Position numbers and translations under genes: made by a program. A stretch of DNA of 64,000 bases, from NCBI RefSeq assembly GCF_900107275.1, contig NZ_FNPI01000014.1:62001-126000 (forward strand). Reading direction: 5' to 3'. Source of the DNA: Evansella caseinilytica (lineage in GTDB: Bacteria > Bacillota > Bacilli > Bacillales > Salisediminibacteriaceae). The notes below the pieces were generated by a model, which had not been told where the DNA came from, did no database searches, and was given only the letters and a program-made list of their open reading frames with translations. Shown piece by piece: positions 7,002 through 15,626 of this stretch; position 1 is the stretch's first letter, and each line of letters opens with the position of its first letter.

Positions 7002-8725
7002 GCGCTCTCCTCCTCCGTTCGTTGCGATGAGACAATTTCCTGATAAATAGTACAGGATTCCAGCAACTCCTGATGCGTTCCGATTCCCGCGATTTTTCCT
7101 TCATTTAAAACAATGATCTGATCCGCATCTCTCACCGTATTCACCCTTTGGGCAACGATGATGAACGTCGCTTTCTTCGTCTGTTCCTTTAACGCTTTGC
7201 GCAGCTTCGCATCCGTTTTGTAGTCCAATGCTGAAAAGCTGTCGTCAAAAATATAGATATCAGGCTTGCGGACAAGCGCGCGGGCAATCGACAGCCGCTG
7301 CTTCTGACCCCCGGATAAATTGCCGCCGCCTTGTGAAACGGCCGTACTCGTACCCTGCTCTTTTTCCGTAACAAAATCGATTGCCTGAGCTGTTTCAAGG
7401 GCTGCCGCCACTTCCTGATCGGTTGCATCCTCCTTGCCGAAACGGACATTTTCAGCAATCGTGCCGCTAAACAGCACTGCCCTTTGCGGCACGTATCCGA
7501 TTTTTCCCCGCAAGTGCTTCACGGACATTTTCCGGATGTCCACACCGTCTACTGCAATCGAGCCGCTCTCGACATCATAAAACCGGGGAATCAGCTGAAT
7601 CAGCGTAGTTTTTCCGGACCCGGTGCTGCCGATAATCGCCGTTGTTTTTCCAGCTTCCGCTTTGAAGCTGATATTTTCCACAGCCGCTTTTTCGGCACCA
7701 TTATATCGGAATGTCACGTTTTGAAACGCAACCGTCCCCGCAGCGGCGATTTCCGTCTCCGGTTCATCCGGATTTTTCATGTCCGGCGATAATTGTAAAA
7801 CTTCATTGATGCGGACTGCCGAAGCCTGTGCCCGCGGAATCATGATAAACGCCATCGACAGCATGACAAGGGACATGAGGATCATCGCCGCGTATTGTAA
7901 AAACGCCATTAAATTTCCGACCTGCATCACTCCGTTGTCAATTCGAACCGCTCCAAGCCAGACGATGGCGATATTCGTAAAATTCATGATGAGCATCATG
8001 AGCGGAAACACAAAAGCGATAATTCTGTTGACTTTAATACCAGTATCACGAAATTGCTCGTTTGCTTCATTGAAGCGTTTTTTTTCGTACTCTACACGGT
8101 TAAAACCGCGGACAACCCGGATGCCGGTTAATGTTTCCCTCAGGATTAAATTGAGGCGGTCGGTCTTTTTTTGCAGTACTTTAAACAGCGGAATCGCTTT
8201 TCGGGAAATCAGAATAATCGTTAACGCCAAAGCCGGCAACGAGGCAAGAAAAATAAGGGAAAGCGACGGCTCTCTCATCACAGCGAGAATAATTCCGCCA
8301 AGAAGCATCAGCGGCGCCCGTGTCATCATGTTGAAAATCATATTCAGTACATCCTGCACCTGCTTAATGTCGTTGGTAGTGCGCGTGATCAGCGAGGCTG
8401 TCCCCACTTTTTCAACTTCTTGCAACGAAAAACTTTCCACCTTGGTGAATAAACTCCGGCGCACATCCTTGCTGAAACCGAGAGCTGTCTTGGAGGAAAA
8501 AAACATCACGGCAACAGTAAAAATCACAGCGAGAACAGCGCAAGCAATCATCCAACCGCCGGTTTGAAGAATATACGGCAGATCACTATTGACGATTCCC
8601 ACATCAACAACCTCCGCCATTAACGTAGGCAACAACAGCTCAAGGGTTGTTCCCCCTAAAGTAAATAAAATAATAAACACAATTTGCCAACGATATGGTT
8701 TTAAAAATTTCATTATTGTTAACAT
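6998..8725 (-). CDS. Multidrug ABC exporter half-transporter, degenerate NBD
   Basis: A 575-residue exporter half with six transmembrane helices (about residues 15-310) and an NBD (about 335-575): Walker A GSTGSGKTT, canonical signature LSGGQKQRL. Walker B reads IYIFDDSFSALD, so aspartate replaces the catalytic glutamate. That substitution marks the degenerate site of heterodimeric type IV exporters, and the partner encoded next keeps the glutamate. The gene follows the MarR regulator on the same strand and precedes its partner with an ATGA overlap. It should sit in the cytoplasmic membrane as one half of a drug efflux pump. Confidence 0.93.
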   Translation of the reverse strand: MLTIMKFLKPYRWQIVFIILFTLGGTTLELLLPTLMAEVVDVGIVNSDLPYILQTGGWMIACAVLAVIFTVAVMFFSSKTALGFSKDVRRSLFTKVESFSLQEVEKVGTASLITRTTNDIKQVQDVLNMIFNMMTRAPLMLLGGIILAVMREPSLSLIFLASLPALALTIILISRKAIPLFKVLQKKTDRLNLILRETLTGIRVVRGFNRVEYEKKRFNEANEQFRDTGIKVNRIIAFVFPLMMLIMNFTNIAIVWLGAVRIDNGVMQVGNLMAFLQYAAMILMSLVMLSMAFIMIPRAQASAVRINEVLQLSPDMKNPDEPETEIAAAGTVAFQNVTFRYNGAEKAAVENISFKAEAGKTTAIIGSTGSGKTTLIQLIPRFYDVESGSIAVDGVDIRKMSVKHLRGKIGYVPQRAVLFSGTIAENVRFGKEDATDQEVAAALETAQAIDFVTEKEQGTSTAVSQGGGNLSGGQKQRLSIARALVRKPDIYIFDDSFSALDYKTDAKLRKALKEQTKKATFIIVAQRVNTVRDADQIIVLNEGKIAGIGTHQELLESCTIYQEIVSSQRTEEESA

Positions 8726-8762
8726 AACTGGCTCTCTCCATGAAAGTATTTTTTAGACTCAA

Positions 8763-8815
8763 ATTCAGTGCTTGTGCATAAATAAAATATTTTTGCTGAT
8801 TCAGTGCTTGTGCAT
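8763..8815. repeat. 17-bp direct repeat at the 3' end of the marR gene
   Basis: ATTCAGTGCTTGTGCAT occurs at 8763-8779 and 8799-8815. The second copy covers the stop and last codons of the MarR gene, so the first copy looks like a local duplication of that gene end. Confidence 0.8.
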
Positions 8816-9253
8816 GTAATCAAACGCTTTGTTCAATAATACAGCAAGCTGTTGACTTTGCTCTTTTCCTAAATGATCGGCAAGGACCACAAACCGTTCA
8901 TGCAACGATGCAAACGCCCGCTCTGCCGCTTTGATTCCTTCTTCAGTGAGAACGACTCGGACAATTCTCCGGTCTTTCTGATCCACTTGGCGCTTGACCA
9001 GCTTTTCTTTCTCCAGCCTGTTTAATGATTGCGTAATAAAAGGGGAAGTTACCCGCATTATTCTGCTTAATTCTGATACTTTCAATCCGCCGTTTTTCTG
9101 CGACTCCGACAACTTAAAAAGGAGCCGCATATCACTGTGCTTCCGCACCGAATCAGGATCGGTGATTTCCATTTCTTTGCGGTGAAACCGTCCAAAAGCC
9201 TTCATTAATTCCAATGCCGTCTCTTTATCTATCTGCTTGCCGTCGTCCTTCAT
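8801..9253 (-). CDS. MarR-family transcriptional regulator
   Basis: A 150-residue winged-helix protein. The recognition helix and wing are near residues 60-105: LSRIMRVTSPFITQSLNRLE, then EKEKLVKRQVDQKDRRIVRV with the DxR wing motif. The flanking helices would form the dimer interface. It lies 75 bp upstream of the exporter pair on the same strand, so it is very likely their local repressor and may be displaced by drug-like ligands. The start ATG follows CGAGGTGACA, a moderate ribosome binding site. Confidence 0.9.
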   Translation of the reverse strand: MKDDGKQIDKETALELMKAFGRFHRKEMEITDPDSVRKHSDMRLLFKLSESQKNGGLKVSELSRIMRVTSPFITQSLNRLEKEKLVKRQVDQKDRRIVRVVLTEEGIKAAERAFASLHERFVVLADHLGKEQSQQLAVLLNKAFDYMHKH

Positions 9254-9921
9254 CCTCGTGTGTCACCTCGTTATGGTCCAATTTATTACTGTCCAATTTA
9301 TTTAAGTTACTAACTTATTTATATAATTACATATTATAGATTCCCGCCGCCATCCAGTCAACATTTTTGCATGCCGTTGATATTTATTGGAGAAATATAT
9401 TATGCTTTTTCCTGACAGCGGAATAAGAAAGGGGGGCTCAATCACTCCTTTTGTCTAATTCACAATGTGTGTGGGGGGGGGGGCAACCGTTTTTATGGGT
9501 GTGCTGTAACGTCCTCATGAACCGAGAGAGGGGGGCGGGATTCGGCAACCTTTTTGTCCTTATCTATCTTGCTTGAGGGCATTTCATGCTGCTCCGAACT
9601 TTATTTTGTCCTCATAGACCTTTCTTGATCCAGTTTTGATTCACTTCTGCGCCAATTCCACTACTTTCGGGACACTTCAGAGCTTGAATGCACTCCTTCC
9701 CCCCCCCCCCGATTCCGACTCTTTCGGGACAGTTCGCAGTTTGACGCGCTTTGCCCTTTGGTTTCAAAAAGCCCGATGGAAGTGCGTTCCTCCCATCGGG
9801 CTTGCAGTTAGCCAAACTTTTTCCTAGTACAGTTTAAAGTGGCTGTTCTGACAGGCAATATGCATTTACCTATTGTAAGTCGCCACACACTGATTATCTA
9901 AGCAAACACCCCTTCTTTGCT
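9254..9921. other. Gene-free stretch with homopolymer tracts
   Basis: No supported gene. It contains a run of 11 G (9473-9483), shorter G runs near 9431 and 9531, and a run of 12 C (9699-9710), all unusual for this genome. Around them lie short sequences seen elsewhere in the window, such as TTTCGGGACACTTC (also near 51845) and TTTTGTCCTCATA (also near 29990), so the stretch looks like a mosaic of degenerate repeats. Confidence 0.6.
9769..9803 (-). terminator. Terminator of the alcohol dehydrogenase gene
   Basis: Stem AAGCCCGATGG / CCATCGGGCTT (9769-9779, 9793-9803). On the minus strand it is followed by a T-run (A's at 9766-9770). It is 119 bp past the adh stop. Similar GCCCGAT-stem modules occur in the repeats at 26.6 kb and 46.3 kb. 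Confidence 0.65.
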
Positions 9922-11076
9922 TTACAAAATTTCCTTAAACATCTCGATTACTTCTTCTTTTGTCGGTATGAACGGATTGCCCGGTGCGCAAGCGTCTTTC
10001 ATTGAATTTTCCGCAAGCTTATCAAGGTCGACCTCCGCAACGCCCAGATCTGACAGTTTTTCCGGGATACCTACTTCTTTTGCCAGCCCTTTAATTGCCT
10101 CTATTACTTCATTAGCACATTGAGCATCCGTTTTATCTGCAGTCTCGATACCGATCGCTTTGGCTATTGCACGGAATTTTTCCGGATTACGCTTCGCATT
10201 TTCCCTTTCTACAATCGGCAGCAGCATCGCGTTACAAACTCCGTGCGGAAGATCGTAAACTCCCCCAAGCTGGTGTGCCATTGCATGAACATATCCTAAT
10301 CCAGCATTATTGAAGGCAATCCCCGTTAAAAACATGGCATATACCATTTGCTCCCGTGCTTCAATATCATTGCCGTCTCTAACTGCCCGCGGTAAATAAT
10401 TAAAAATGATCTCCACTGAAGCGAGGGCTGTCGCATCCGTCACCGTGTATGCACCTGGAGTGACAATGGCTTCAATGGCATGTGTTAAGGCATCCATACC
10501 AGTGGCAGCCGTTAGAGCCGCCGGCTTGCCGGTCATCAATTCCGGGTCGTTAACGGAAAGGGTCACTAAACTGTTGCGATCGACCATCACCATTTTGACT
10601 TCCCGCTCTTCATCCGTAATCACATAGTTGATGGTATACTCTGCCGATGTTCCTGCAGTTGTGTTTACAGCGACGAGCGGTACGGATTTATGCTGTGATT
10701 TCCCGACACCTTCATAGTCTGAAATATGCCCGCCGTTTGTTACAATGATTCCAATTCCTTTCGCCGCATCCTGCGGTGATCCCCCGCCGATGGAGACAAT
10801 AAAATCGCAACCGTTGTCTTTGTATACTGCTACACCGTCATGCACGTTTTTCGTTGTTGGATTCGGCTTGACTTCATCATAAATGACAAACGCTACATCC
10901 GCATCCCGCAATATATCCAACACTTTTTGAACAATCCCTGAGCTGTTTAAAAACCTGTCGGTGACAACAAGCGCTTTTTTGAACCCAAATTCTTGAATGA
11001 ACGGACCAACGTCTCCCAGGCAGCCTCTTCCCATTAGATTAGTTGACGGAACAGTAAATACTCGTGAATTACTCAT
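9922..11076 (-). CDS. Iron-containing alcohol dehydrogenase
   Basis: A 384-residue group III alcohol dehydrogenase of normal length. The nucleotide-binding GGGSPQDAAKG lies near residue 97, and the metal ligands are Asp/His in GMDALTHAIEA (about 192-202) and His in MAHQLGGVYDLPHG (about 262-275). The family includes lactaldehyde reductase (FucO), 1,2-propanediol and methanol dehydrogenases. Close to a rhamnose locus, reduction of lactaldehyde to 1,2-propanediol is an attractive role, but RhaEW offers the oxidative route, so this is inference. The ATG follows GGAGG at 9-nt spacing. A terminator lies downstream; it is probably monocistronic. Confidence 0.9.
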   Translation of the reverse strand: MSNSRVFTVPSTNLMGRGCLGDVGPFIQEFGFKKALVVTDRFLNSSGIVQKVLDILRDADVAFVIYDEVKPNPTTKNVHDGVAVYKDNGCDFIVSIGGGSPQDAAKGIGIIVTNGGHISDYEGVGKSQHKSVPLVAVNTTAGTSAEYTINYVITDEEREVKMVMVDRNSLVTLSVNDPELMTGKPAALTAATGMDALTHAIEAIVTPGAYTVTDATALASVEIIFNYLPRAVRDGNDIEAREQMVYAMFLTGIAFNNAGLGYVHAMAHQLGGVYDLPHGVCNAMLLPIVERENAKRNPEKFRAIAKAIGIETADKTDAQCANEVIEAIKGLAKEVGIPEKLSDLGVAEVDLDKLAENSMKDACAPGNPFIPTKEEVIEMFKEIL

Positions 11077-11449
11077 GTAATCATTCCTCCATTTTTTGAG
11101 ATTCCTTTACCGAATTGCTCATGACTTCACATACTTCTGGTAAAAAAAACGGCTTTCCTTGTTGCATACTTTTGTCTTGCACGGTGCCAGGCACTTAAAG
11201 GCGGTACCATACTGCTTTAGCACTTGCCGCTGCTTGCTTTTATACGCAATCATAAACCATTGCCCTATTGAACAAGCCTCTATATCCATTATTTTATTCC
11301 CCTAACAACGGCCAGTCAACACAATTAAACATTTATTTGTGTCTGTTTTGTTGCTTTTGTATTGTTTTATCCTCAAAAATAATGGTGCCAGGCACTCTGC
11401 AGGACTTTAAAGTCCTGCAGAGTGCCTGGCACCTAAAAAAAACGGTCGC
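11077..11449. other. Intergenic region between adh and the WrbA-like gene
   Basis: No supported gene. It contains one GGTGCCAGGCACTT motif (about 11185-11198) and the large 50-bp palindrome listed separately. Confidence 0.5.
11384..11433. repeat. Perfect 50-bp palindrome of the GTGCCAGGCAC family
   Basis: Two 25-bp arms with no loop, starting GGTGCCAGGCACTCTGCAGG and ending with its exact complement, centred on TTTAAA at 11408/11409. It is 16 bp past the stop of the WrbA-like gene and is followed by eight A, so it may be a bidirectional terminator. A relative with one mismatch lies at 21318-21369, and a half copy near 11185. Confidence 0.9.
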
Positions 11450-12061
11450 TCACATTGTTCCCTTTTGTACCCACTGAGCTACATGAACGGTTCGTTGCGC
11501 TTGATGTTTTACCGCTGCTTCCACATCTTCTTGCATTTTTCCATTTTGGTCAACCGTGACGCTCGTTCCGTATGGGTTCCCGCCGGCGCCAAATGTTACC
11601 GGATCTGTGTAGCCTGGAGCAGCCACAATCGCTCCCCAATGATACATCGTCGTGTAGAGCGATAAAATCGTTGCCTCTTGACCGCCGTGGGCATTGGATG
11701 CCGAGGCCATCGCACTCACAACCTTGTTCACAAGCTTTCCGTTAAACCAAAGTCCGCCGGTAGTATCTAAAAATTGCTTCAATTGTGACGGGACACCGCC
11801 AAATCTGGTTGGCACACTGAAGATAATCGCATCCGCCCATTCCAGATCAGCAAGCTTTACTTCCGGGACATCTTTAGTCTGTTCAAGATGGGCTTTCCAC
11901 GCTGGATTCGCATCGATGGCTTCCTGCGGTGCCAGCTCGGGCACTTTGAATATTTTTGTCTGCGCCCCCAGTTCCTGTGCTCCTGCTTTAGCCCACTCTG
12001 CTAATTGATAATTCGTTCCGGTTGAACTGTAATAAATGATCGCTGTGTTTATATTCGACAT
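11450..12061 (-). CDS. wrbA: WrbA-family flavoprotein / NAD(P)H:quinone oxidoreductase
   Basis: About 203 residues from the ATG at 12061, which is spaced 8 nt from GAAGGGAAG; the ATG at 12067 is too close. The flavodoxin-like FMN loop is SSTGTNYQLAEWA near residues 13-25, and the family motif is PTRFGGVPSQLKQFLDTTGG, followed by ASASNAHGGQEATILSLYTT. WrbA proteins reduce quinones by two electrons using NAD(P)H and protect against oxidative stress. It is followed by a large palindrome and stands alone on the minus strand. Confidence 0.88.
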   Translation of the reverse strand: MSNINTAIIYYSSTGTNYQLAEWAKAGAQELGAQTKIFKVPELAPQEAIDANPAWKAHLEQTKDVPEVKLADLEWADAIIFSVPTRFGGVPSQLKQFLDTTGGLWFNGKLVNKVVSAMASASNAHGGQEATILSLYTTMYHWGAIVAAPGYTDPVTFGAGGNPYGTSVTVDQNGKMQEDVEAAVKHQAQRTVHVAQWVQKGTM

Positions 12062-12182
12062 TTGCATCTTCCCTTCCGTTTAAACCTATTTTTCCCAGCT
12101 TAGTTTTGCCACCGTTGGTCATTTTATTCTTCTGATGCAAATTATATAACACGTTATTTCGGAAGGGTTCGTTGAAAACCGC

Positions 12183-13220
12183 TTAATTAAATGTATACAC
12201 GGTTCGAGATCGATAGACGTCACCTTTTTCCAGCACGACCGAAGGAAATTGTGGATGGTGAACAGCATCAGGTACTCCTTGCGTTTCAAGGCAAAGCCCG
12301 ACGTATTTTTTCCCTTGAACATCTCTGATGATTAACTCGTCGGATATTTTGTTGCCGGTATACAGAACAACACAAGGCTCAGTTGTCTCCATCGTCATTT
12401 TCCGGCCGCTGGTAGGATCGCTCAACACGATTTGCTTATCCGCTTCATCCAATAAAAATGGATGGTCATAGCCATTGCCGACAAGCTTATTTTGTTCCAA
12501 TGTGGAAGTCACTCCGTCTCTGATTTTCCTTCCTTGCCGGAAATCAAACGGCGTGCCGCTCACCTCCAGTTTTTCCCCTGTTGGTAGAAACTTATCTGTC
12601 AACTCCAAGTAGTGGCGGCTGCCAAGCGTCAGTTCATGATCCAAAATATCGGTCTTGATATTTCCGCTTAAGTTAAAATAAGAATGATTCGTTACGTTCA
12701 ACAATGTGCGCTGATCGCTGACGCCATGATATTCAATAACAAATGCATTATCATCGGTTAATATGTATTTGACCGTCATCTCCAAGTTCCCGGGATAGCC
12801 TTCTTCCCCATCGGGACTGTGATAAGTAAACACCACCGTCGCTTCTTCTTCCGTCTCTTCTATGTCCGCTTGCCAGATGACTTTGTCAAAACCGCGTTCA
12901 CCGCCATGAATATGTTTGTCGTCTTCATTTTGGGCTAAACGGTAGACCTTCCCATCCAAGTCAAATTGACCGTCTTTGATTCTCCCTGCCACCCGGCCAA
13001 TGACAGCGCCAAAATATTGGCTGTGTTGGAGATAGCTTTCTAAATCGTCAAAACCGAGGACAATATTTTCCAGTTTTCCGTTTGCATCCGGCGTCAACAG
13101 CTTTGTAATTGTACATCCGTAATCGATGCAAGTCACCTCGATCCCGTGCTTATTTCTCATCGTATAAGCGTTTACATTTTCACCATCTAATTCTCCGAAT
13201 TTACTTACCGTTACAGCCAT
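12183..13220 (-). CDS. galM: Aldose 1-epimerase (galactose mutarotase)
   Basis: A 345-residue beta-sandwich enzyme of usual length. Conserved parts are HGGERGFDKVIW (about residues 95-106), the active-site His in NHSYFNLSG (about 179-187), GYDHPFLLD (about 245-253) and the catalytic Glu in GLCLETQGVPDAVHHP (about 307-322). It interconverts alpha and beta anomers of aldoses. No rhaM-type rhamnose mutarotase is visible in the window, so this enzyme could support rhamnose or galactose use. It lies downstream of the DeoR regulator on the same strand, separated by two hairpins, so its transcription may be partly independent. Confidence 0.92.
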   Translation of the reverse strand: MAVTVSKFGELDGENVNAYTMRNKHGIEVTCIDYGCTITKLLTPDANGKLENIVLGFDDLESYLQHSQYFGAVIGRVAGRIKDGQFDLDGKVYRLAQNEDDKHIHGGERGFDKVIWQADIEETEEEATVVFTYHSPDGEEGYPGNLEMTVKYILTDDNAFVIEYHGVSDQRTLLNVTNHSYFNLSGNIKTDILDHELTLGSRHYLELTDKFLPTGEKLEVSGTPFDFRQGRKIRDGVTSTLEQNKLVGNGYDHPFLLDEADKQIVLSDPTSGRKMTMETTEPCVVLYTGNKISDELIIRDVQGKKYVGLCLETQGVPDAVHHPQFPSVVLEKGDVYRSRTVYTFN

Positions 13221-13279
13221 CTTCTACACTCCTTCAAAAAATTTATCGAGGCAACTTCTTCTGATAGGATATAAAAAAA

Positions 13280-13310
13280 GCAGTCATGTCACCAATTACA
13301 TCATGGCTGC
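13280..13310 (-). terminator. Hairpin between the DeoR gene and galM
   Basis: Arms GCAGTCATG / CATGGCTGC (13280-13288, 13302-13310) with one mismatch. On the minus strand it is followed by seven T (complement of 13273-13279), a convincing intrinsic terminator just upstream of galM. Confidence 0.75.
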
Positions 13311-13400
13311 CTGCCCCGAATATAATGATTATATCAAACATTCCCTGCTTTCATTCACAACAATTATTTTTTTCTAAAAAACTTCTTTTTTTTAAAAGCT

Positions 13401-13443
13401 GCTATTGGACCTGTTCACGTCAACCGTGACCAGGTCCAATAGC
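13401..13443 (-). terminator. Strong hairpin downstream of the DeoR gene
   Basis: Perfect 13-bp arms GCTATTGGACCTG / CAGGTCCAATAGC (13401-13413, 13431-13443) with CACGT-type pairing inside the loop. On the minus strand it is followed by AGCTTTTAAAA. Probably the first terminator after the DeoR gene; the rest of 13221-13564 holds no supported gene. Confidence 0.65.
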
Positions 13444-13564
13444 GCGTTATGTTGTTAGCGAAGATCCTTTTGAAAGCGCTGAAATCTCAGCGACTTTTTC
13501 ACCGCAAAGGCTGCCGTCAACATGTTATCTTCCTTTACCGCCATCCGGGAACAGAAACAGCCCG

Positions 13565-14326
13565 TTATTTTGCAACAATAACATCAATTCCTGAGTCACT
13601 CAGCTCCCGCAGCACCGATCCGTCGGTGTTGCTGTCGGTAATCACGCCGCGGATCGACGGCAAGGAACAAATTTTTGTAAAAGCCTGCACGCCAAACTTG
13701 CTGTAATCAGCCATTAAATAAACATGATCGGCCAGATCGATGATTTTTTGCTTCAGCTTTGCCTGCTGTTCATTGGCATCGCTTAAGCCGCGGGCCATAT
13801 GTACTCCCTTGCTTGAAATAAATGCCTTGTCTACATAATACTGTTCCAGCGATTGCTCCGCCAGCGGACCGATAAAGGACAGCGACTGTTGGCTTAACTT
13901 TCCGCCGATGCATATTACTTCAATTTTGTCCTTATCACTTAATTCAATCGCTGCTTTGATCGAATTCGTCACCACCGTCAGCGGAACATTCGGAAGACTT
14001 GATGCTGCGTACCATGCGGTAGTGCTTGCGTCAAGAAAAATCCGGTCGTTTTCGTTAATCCGGTGAATCACTTCCGCAGCGATTTTTTGTTTTTCCTCCA
14101 CATTCGTGATTTCCCGTTTCGCATACGGTATTTCCGGCTGCGTTGTATCGACGGAAACCGCCCCGCCATGACTTCTTATCAGCTTTCCGCTCGCCTCCAG
14201 CTTTCCTAGATCGCGGCGGATCGTCTCTTCCGTCACCTGAAACATTTGACTTAACTCCGCCACACGGATACTTCCTTTTTCATTAACGAGGCTAATGATT
14301 TTTTTGTAACGTTCTTCTGCCAGCAT
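13565..14326 (-). CDS. DeoR/GlpR-family regulator, probable rhamnose regulator
   Basis: A 253-residue DeoR-type regulator. The N-terminal helix-turn-helix is at about 20-40 (RVAELSQMFQVTEETIRRDL) and is followed by the family LEASGKLIRSHGGAV segment. The C-terminal sugar-phosphate sensor domain is near 75-235 and includes IFLDASTTAWYAASSLPN and FISSKGVHMARGLSDANEQQ. In B. subtilis the rhamnose operon runs rhaEW-rhaR-rhaB-rhaM-rhaA with a DeoR-type RhaR. Here this gene would directly follow rhaEW if the IS200/IS605 element between them were absent, which supports a RhaR role. That assignment rests on family and order, not on a diagnostic residue. Confidence 0.85.
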   Translation of the reverse strand: MLAEERYKKIISLVNEKGSIRVAELSQMFQVTEETIRRDLGKLEASGKLIRSHGGAVSVDTTQPEIPYAKREITNVEEKQKIAAEVIHRINENDRIFLDASTTAWYAASSLPNVPLTVVTNSIKAAIELSDKDKIEVICIGGKLSQQSLSFIGPLAEQSLEQYYVDKAFISSKGVHMARGLSDANEQQAKLKQKIIDLADHVYLMADYSKFGVQAFTKICSLPSIRGVITDSNTDGSVLRELSDSGIDVIVAK

Positions 14327-14394
14327 TACACCGTCCCACTTTCATGCGGATGTTATCATTATTATAATCATATGTGAAAACCTAGAGATTTTGA

Positions 14395-14545
14395 GACTCC
14401 CACGGCTAAAGCCGCAAGCCCTACACCTTACGGGTGAAGGGTGGGATTCTTGAATGACTAAACGTTCGCAGTCCATTTCTGTTTTGAACAGCCTTCAAGA
14501 TGAGGGTGTCTCATCCCCCTTCCTAAGACAGTGCAGATAGCATCT
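14395..14545 (-). ncRNA. Probable omega-RNA (TnpB guide RNA)
   Basis: In IS605-type elements the 3' end of tnpB and the right end are transcribed as an RNA that guides TnpB, with the guide taken from the DNA just outside the right end. Here 151 nt between the tnpB stop and the right end contain two GC-rich stem-loops, and the tnpB stop is near a GCTGGCTGACTG motif. The guide would then read into the upstream region of the DeoR gene (sequence below about 14390). Existence is inferred from the family and from the hairpins. Confidence 0.5.
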
Positions 14546-15621
14546 TAGGCTGGCTGACTGTTACCATCAACCACAGGTGCGTATCGAATATTCATAGCAC
14601 CGACTAAATCACGATGTTTTTCGAATCCACATTTACACTTATATTTGCCGTCTAGCGCCTTATTCTTTTCAGAACATTTCGGGCATGTTTGACTGGTGTA
14701 TGCAGGATTCACGTATTCCACTTTAATGCCAACTAAATTTGCCTTGTACTCAATGAATTGAGATAGACGATAGAATGACCAATTATGCAGATTTTTTTCG
14801 TTTTTACGGCTTGATCTTGTCGTCTGTCTGATGTACGCTAATTGTTCTAAGCGAATGACAGAAATCTTTTTATCTTTTGCAAAATTTACGATGGCACGAC
14901 TAATCTTATGGTCTTGGTCTTTCATCCAACGTTGTTCTTTTTCTTTTGAACTACGAATAGCATTTAACTTTTTCTTTTTACCTAATGCCTTGCGTTCAGA
15001 ACGATATTTTCGCTTTATATATTTGTTTTGTCTGCCGTTGCCAAAGAAACACAGCCGATCATCATCTTTTACCGCAACAGCAGGGACTTTTAGTCCTAAA
15101 TCCACACCCCTGACTTTTAATCCTGTTCCTTGAGTAGTAGGGATAGTGACAGAAATTTGAGCAATCCATTTATTTGCTTTCCTTGTGATACGAAGCGTGC
15201 CTAATTTGTGTTTCAACAAATCAAAATTGCGGTTATCTTTATCAACTAACAAAGCACGAATAGGTGTTTTAGTTGCTTTGCCGTTAATCATGATTGGCAT
15301 TGAAATATGAGTGAAATCAAAAGAGTAATTTTGGTTATTCCAAATACACACAGGTTTTTTGAGTACAGGAATAACCTTATATTTATTCTTCTTCACTTTT
15401 TTAAACACGCTTTTTGCGTCTTTGATAGCTTGGTTTTTAACCGCACTTGGCAATAGGGCAGAAATATCTTTGCTTGATTTCTTTGTGCTTTTCTTTTCAG
15501 CAACCATTTCAGTAACAAGGGTGTTAATCGTAGAAATGTATGATTGACTCATATTCTGCAAAACAGATGCCTGTTCTTTCGTTGGTAGCAATTTAATTTT
15601 AACGGTGATAGTTTGAGACAT
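14545..15621 (-). CDS. tnpB: TnpB, RNA-guided nuclease of IS200/IS605
   Basis: A 358-residue protein from the ATG at 15621 (GGGGGTGAATCCT upstream); a longer frame reaching 15717 runs into tnpA and lacks a start signal. The RuvC-like triad is present: Asp in RGVDLGLKVPAVAV, Glu in VIRLEQLAY and Asp in HRDLVGAMNIRY. The zinc ribbon is SQTCPKCSEKN followed by YKCKCGFEKHRD. The N-terminal ITVKIKLLPTKEQ segment is typical. TnpB cleaves DNA guided by an omega-RNA and helps retain the transposon. All catalytic residues look intact. Confidence 0.93.
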   Translation of the reverse strand: MSQTITVKIKLLPTKEQASVLQNMSQSYISTINTLVTEMVAEKKSTKKSSKDISALLPSAVKNQAIKDAKSVFKKVKKNKYKVIPVLKKPVCIWNNQNYSFDFTHISMPIMINGKATKTPIRALLVDKDNRNFDLLKHKLGTLRITRKANKWIAQISVTIPTTQGTGLKVRGVDLGLKVPAVAVKDDDRLCFFGNGRQNKYIKRKYRSERKALGKKKKLNAIRSSKEKEQRWMKDQDHKISRAIVNFAKDKKISVIRLEQLAYIRQTTRSSRKNEKNLHNWSFYRLSQFIEYKANLVGIKVEYVNPAYTSQTCPKCSEKNKALDGKYKCKCGFEKHRDLVGAMNIRYAPVVDGNSQPA

Positions 15622-15626
15622 AGGAT

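Noticed and set aside
7779-8567. Long plus-strand frame (262 codons) inside the ABC exporter gene
   Set aside because: Antisense shadow of a conserved ABC gene; composition rich in Arg, Ser and Ile, no ribosome binding site.
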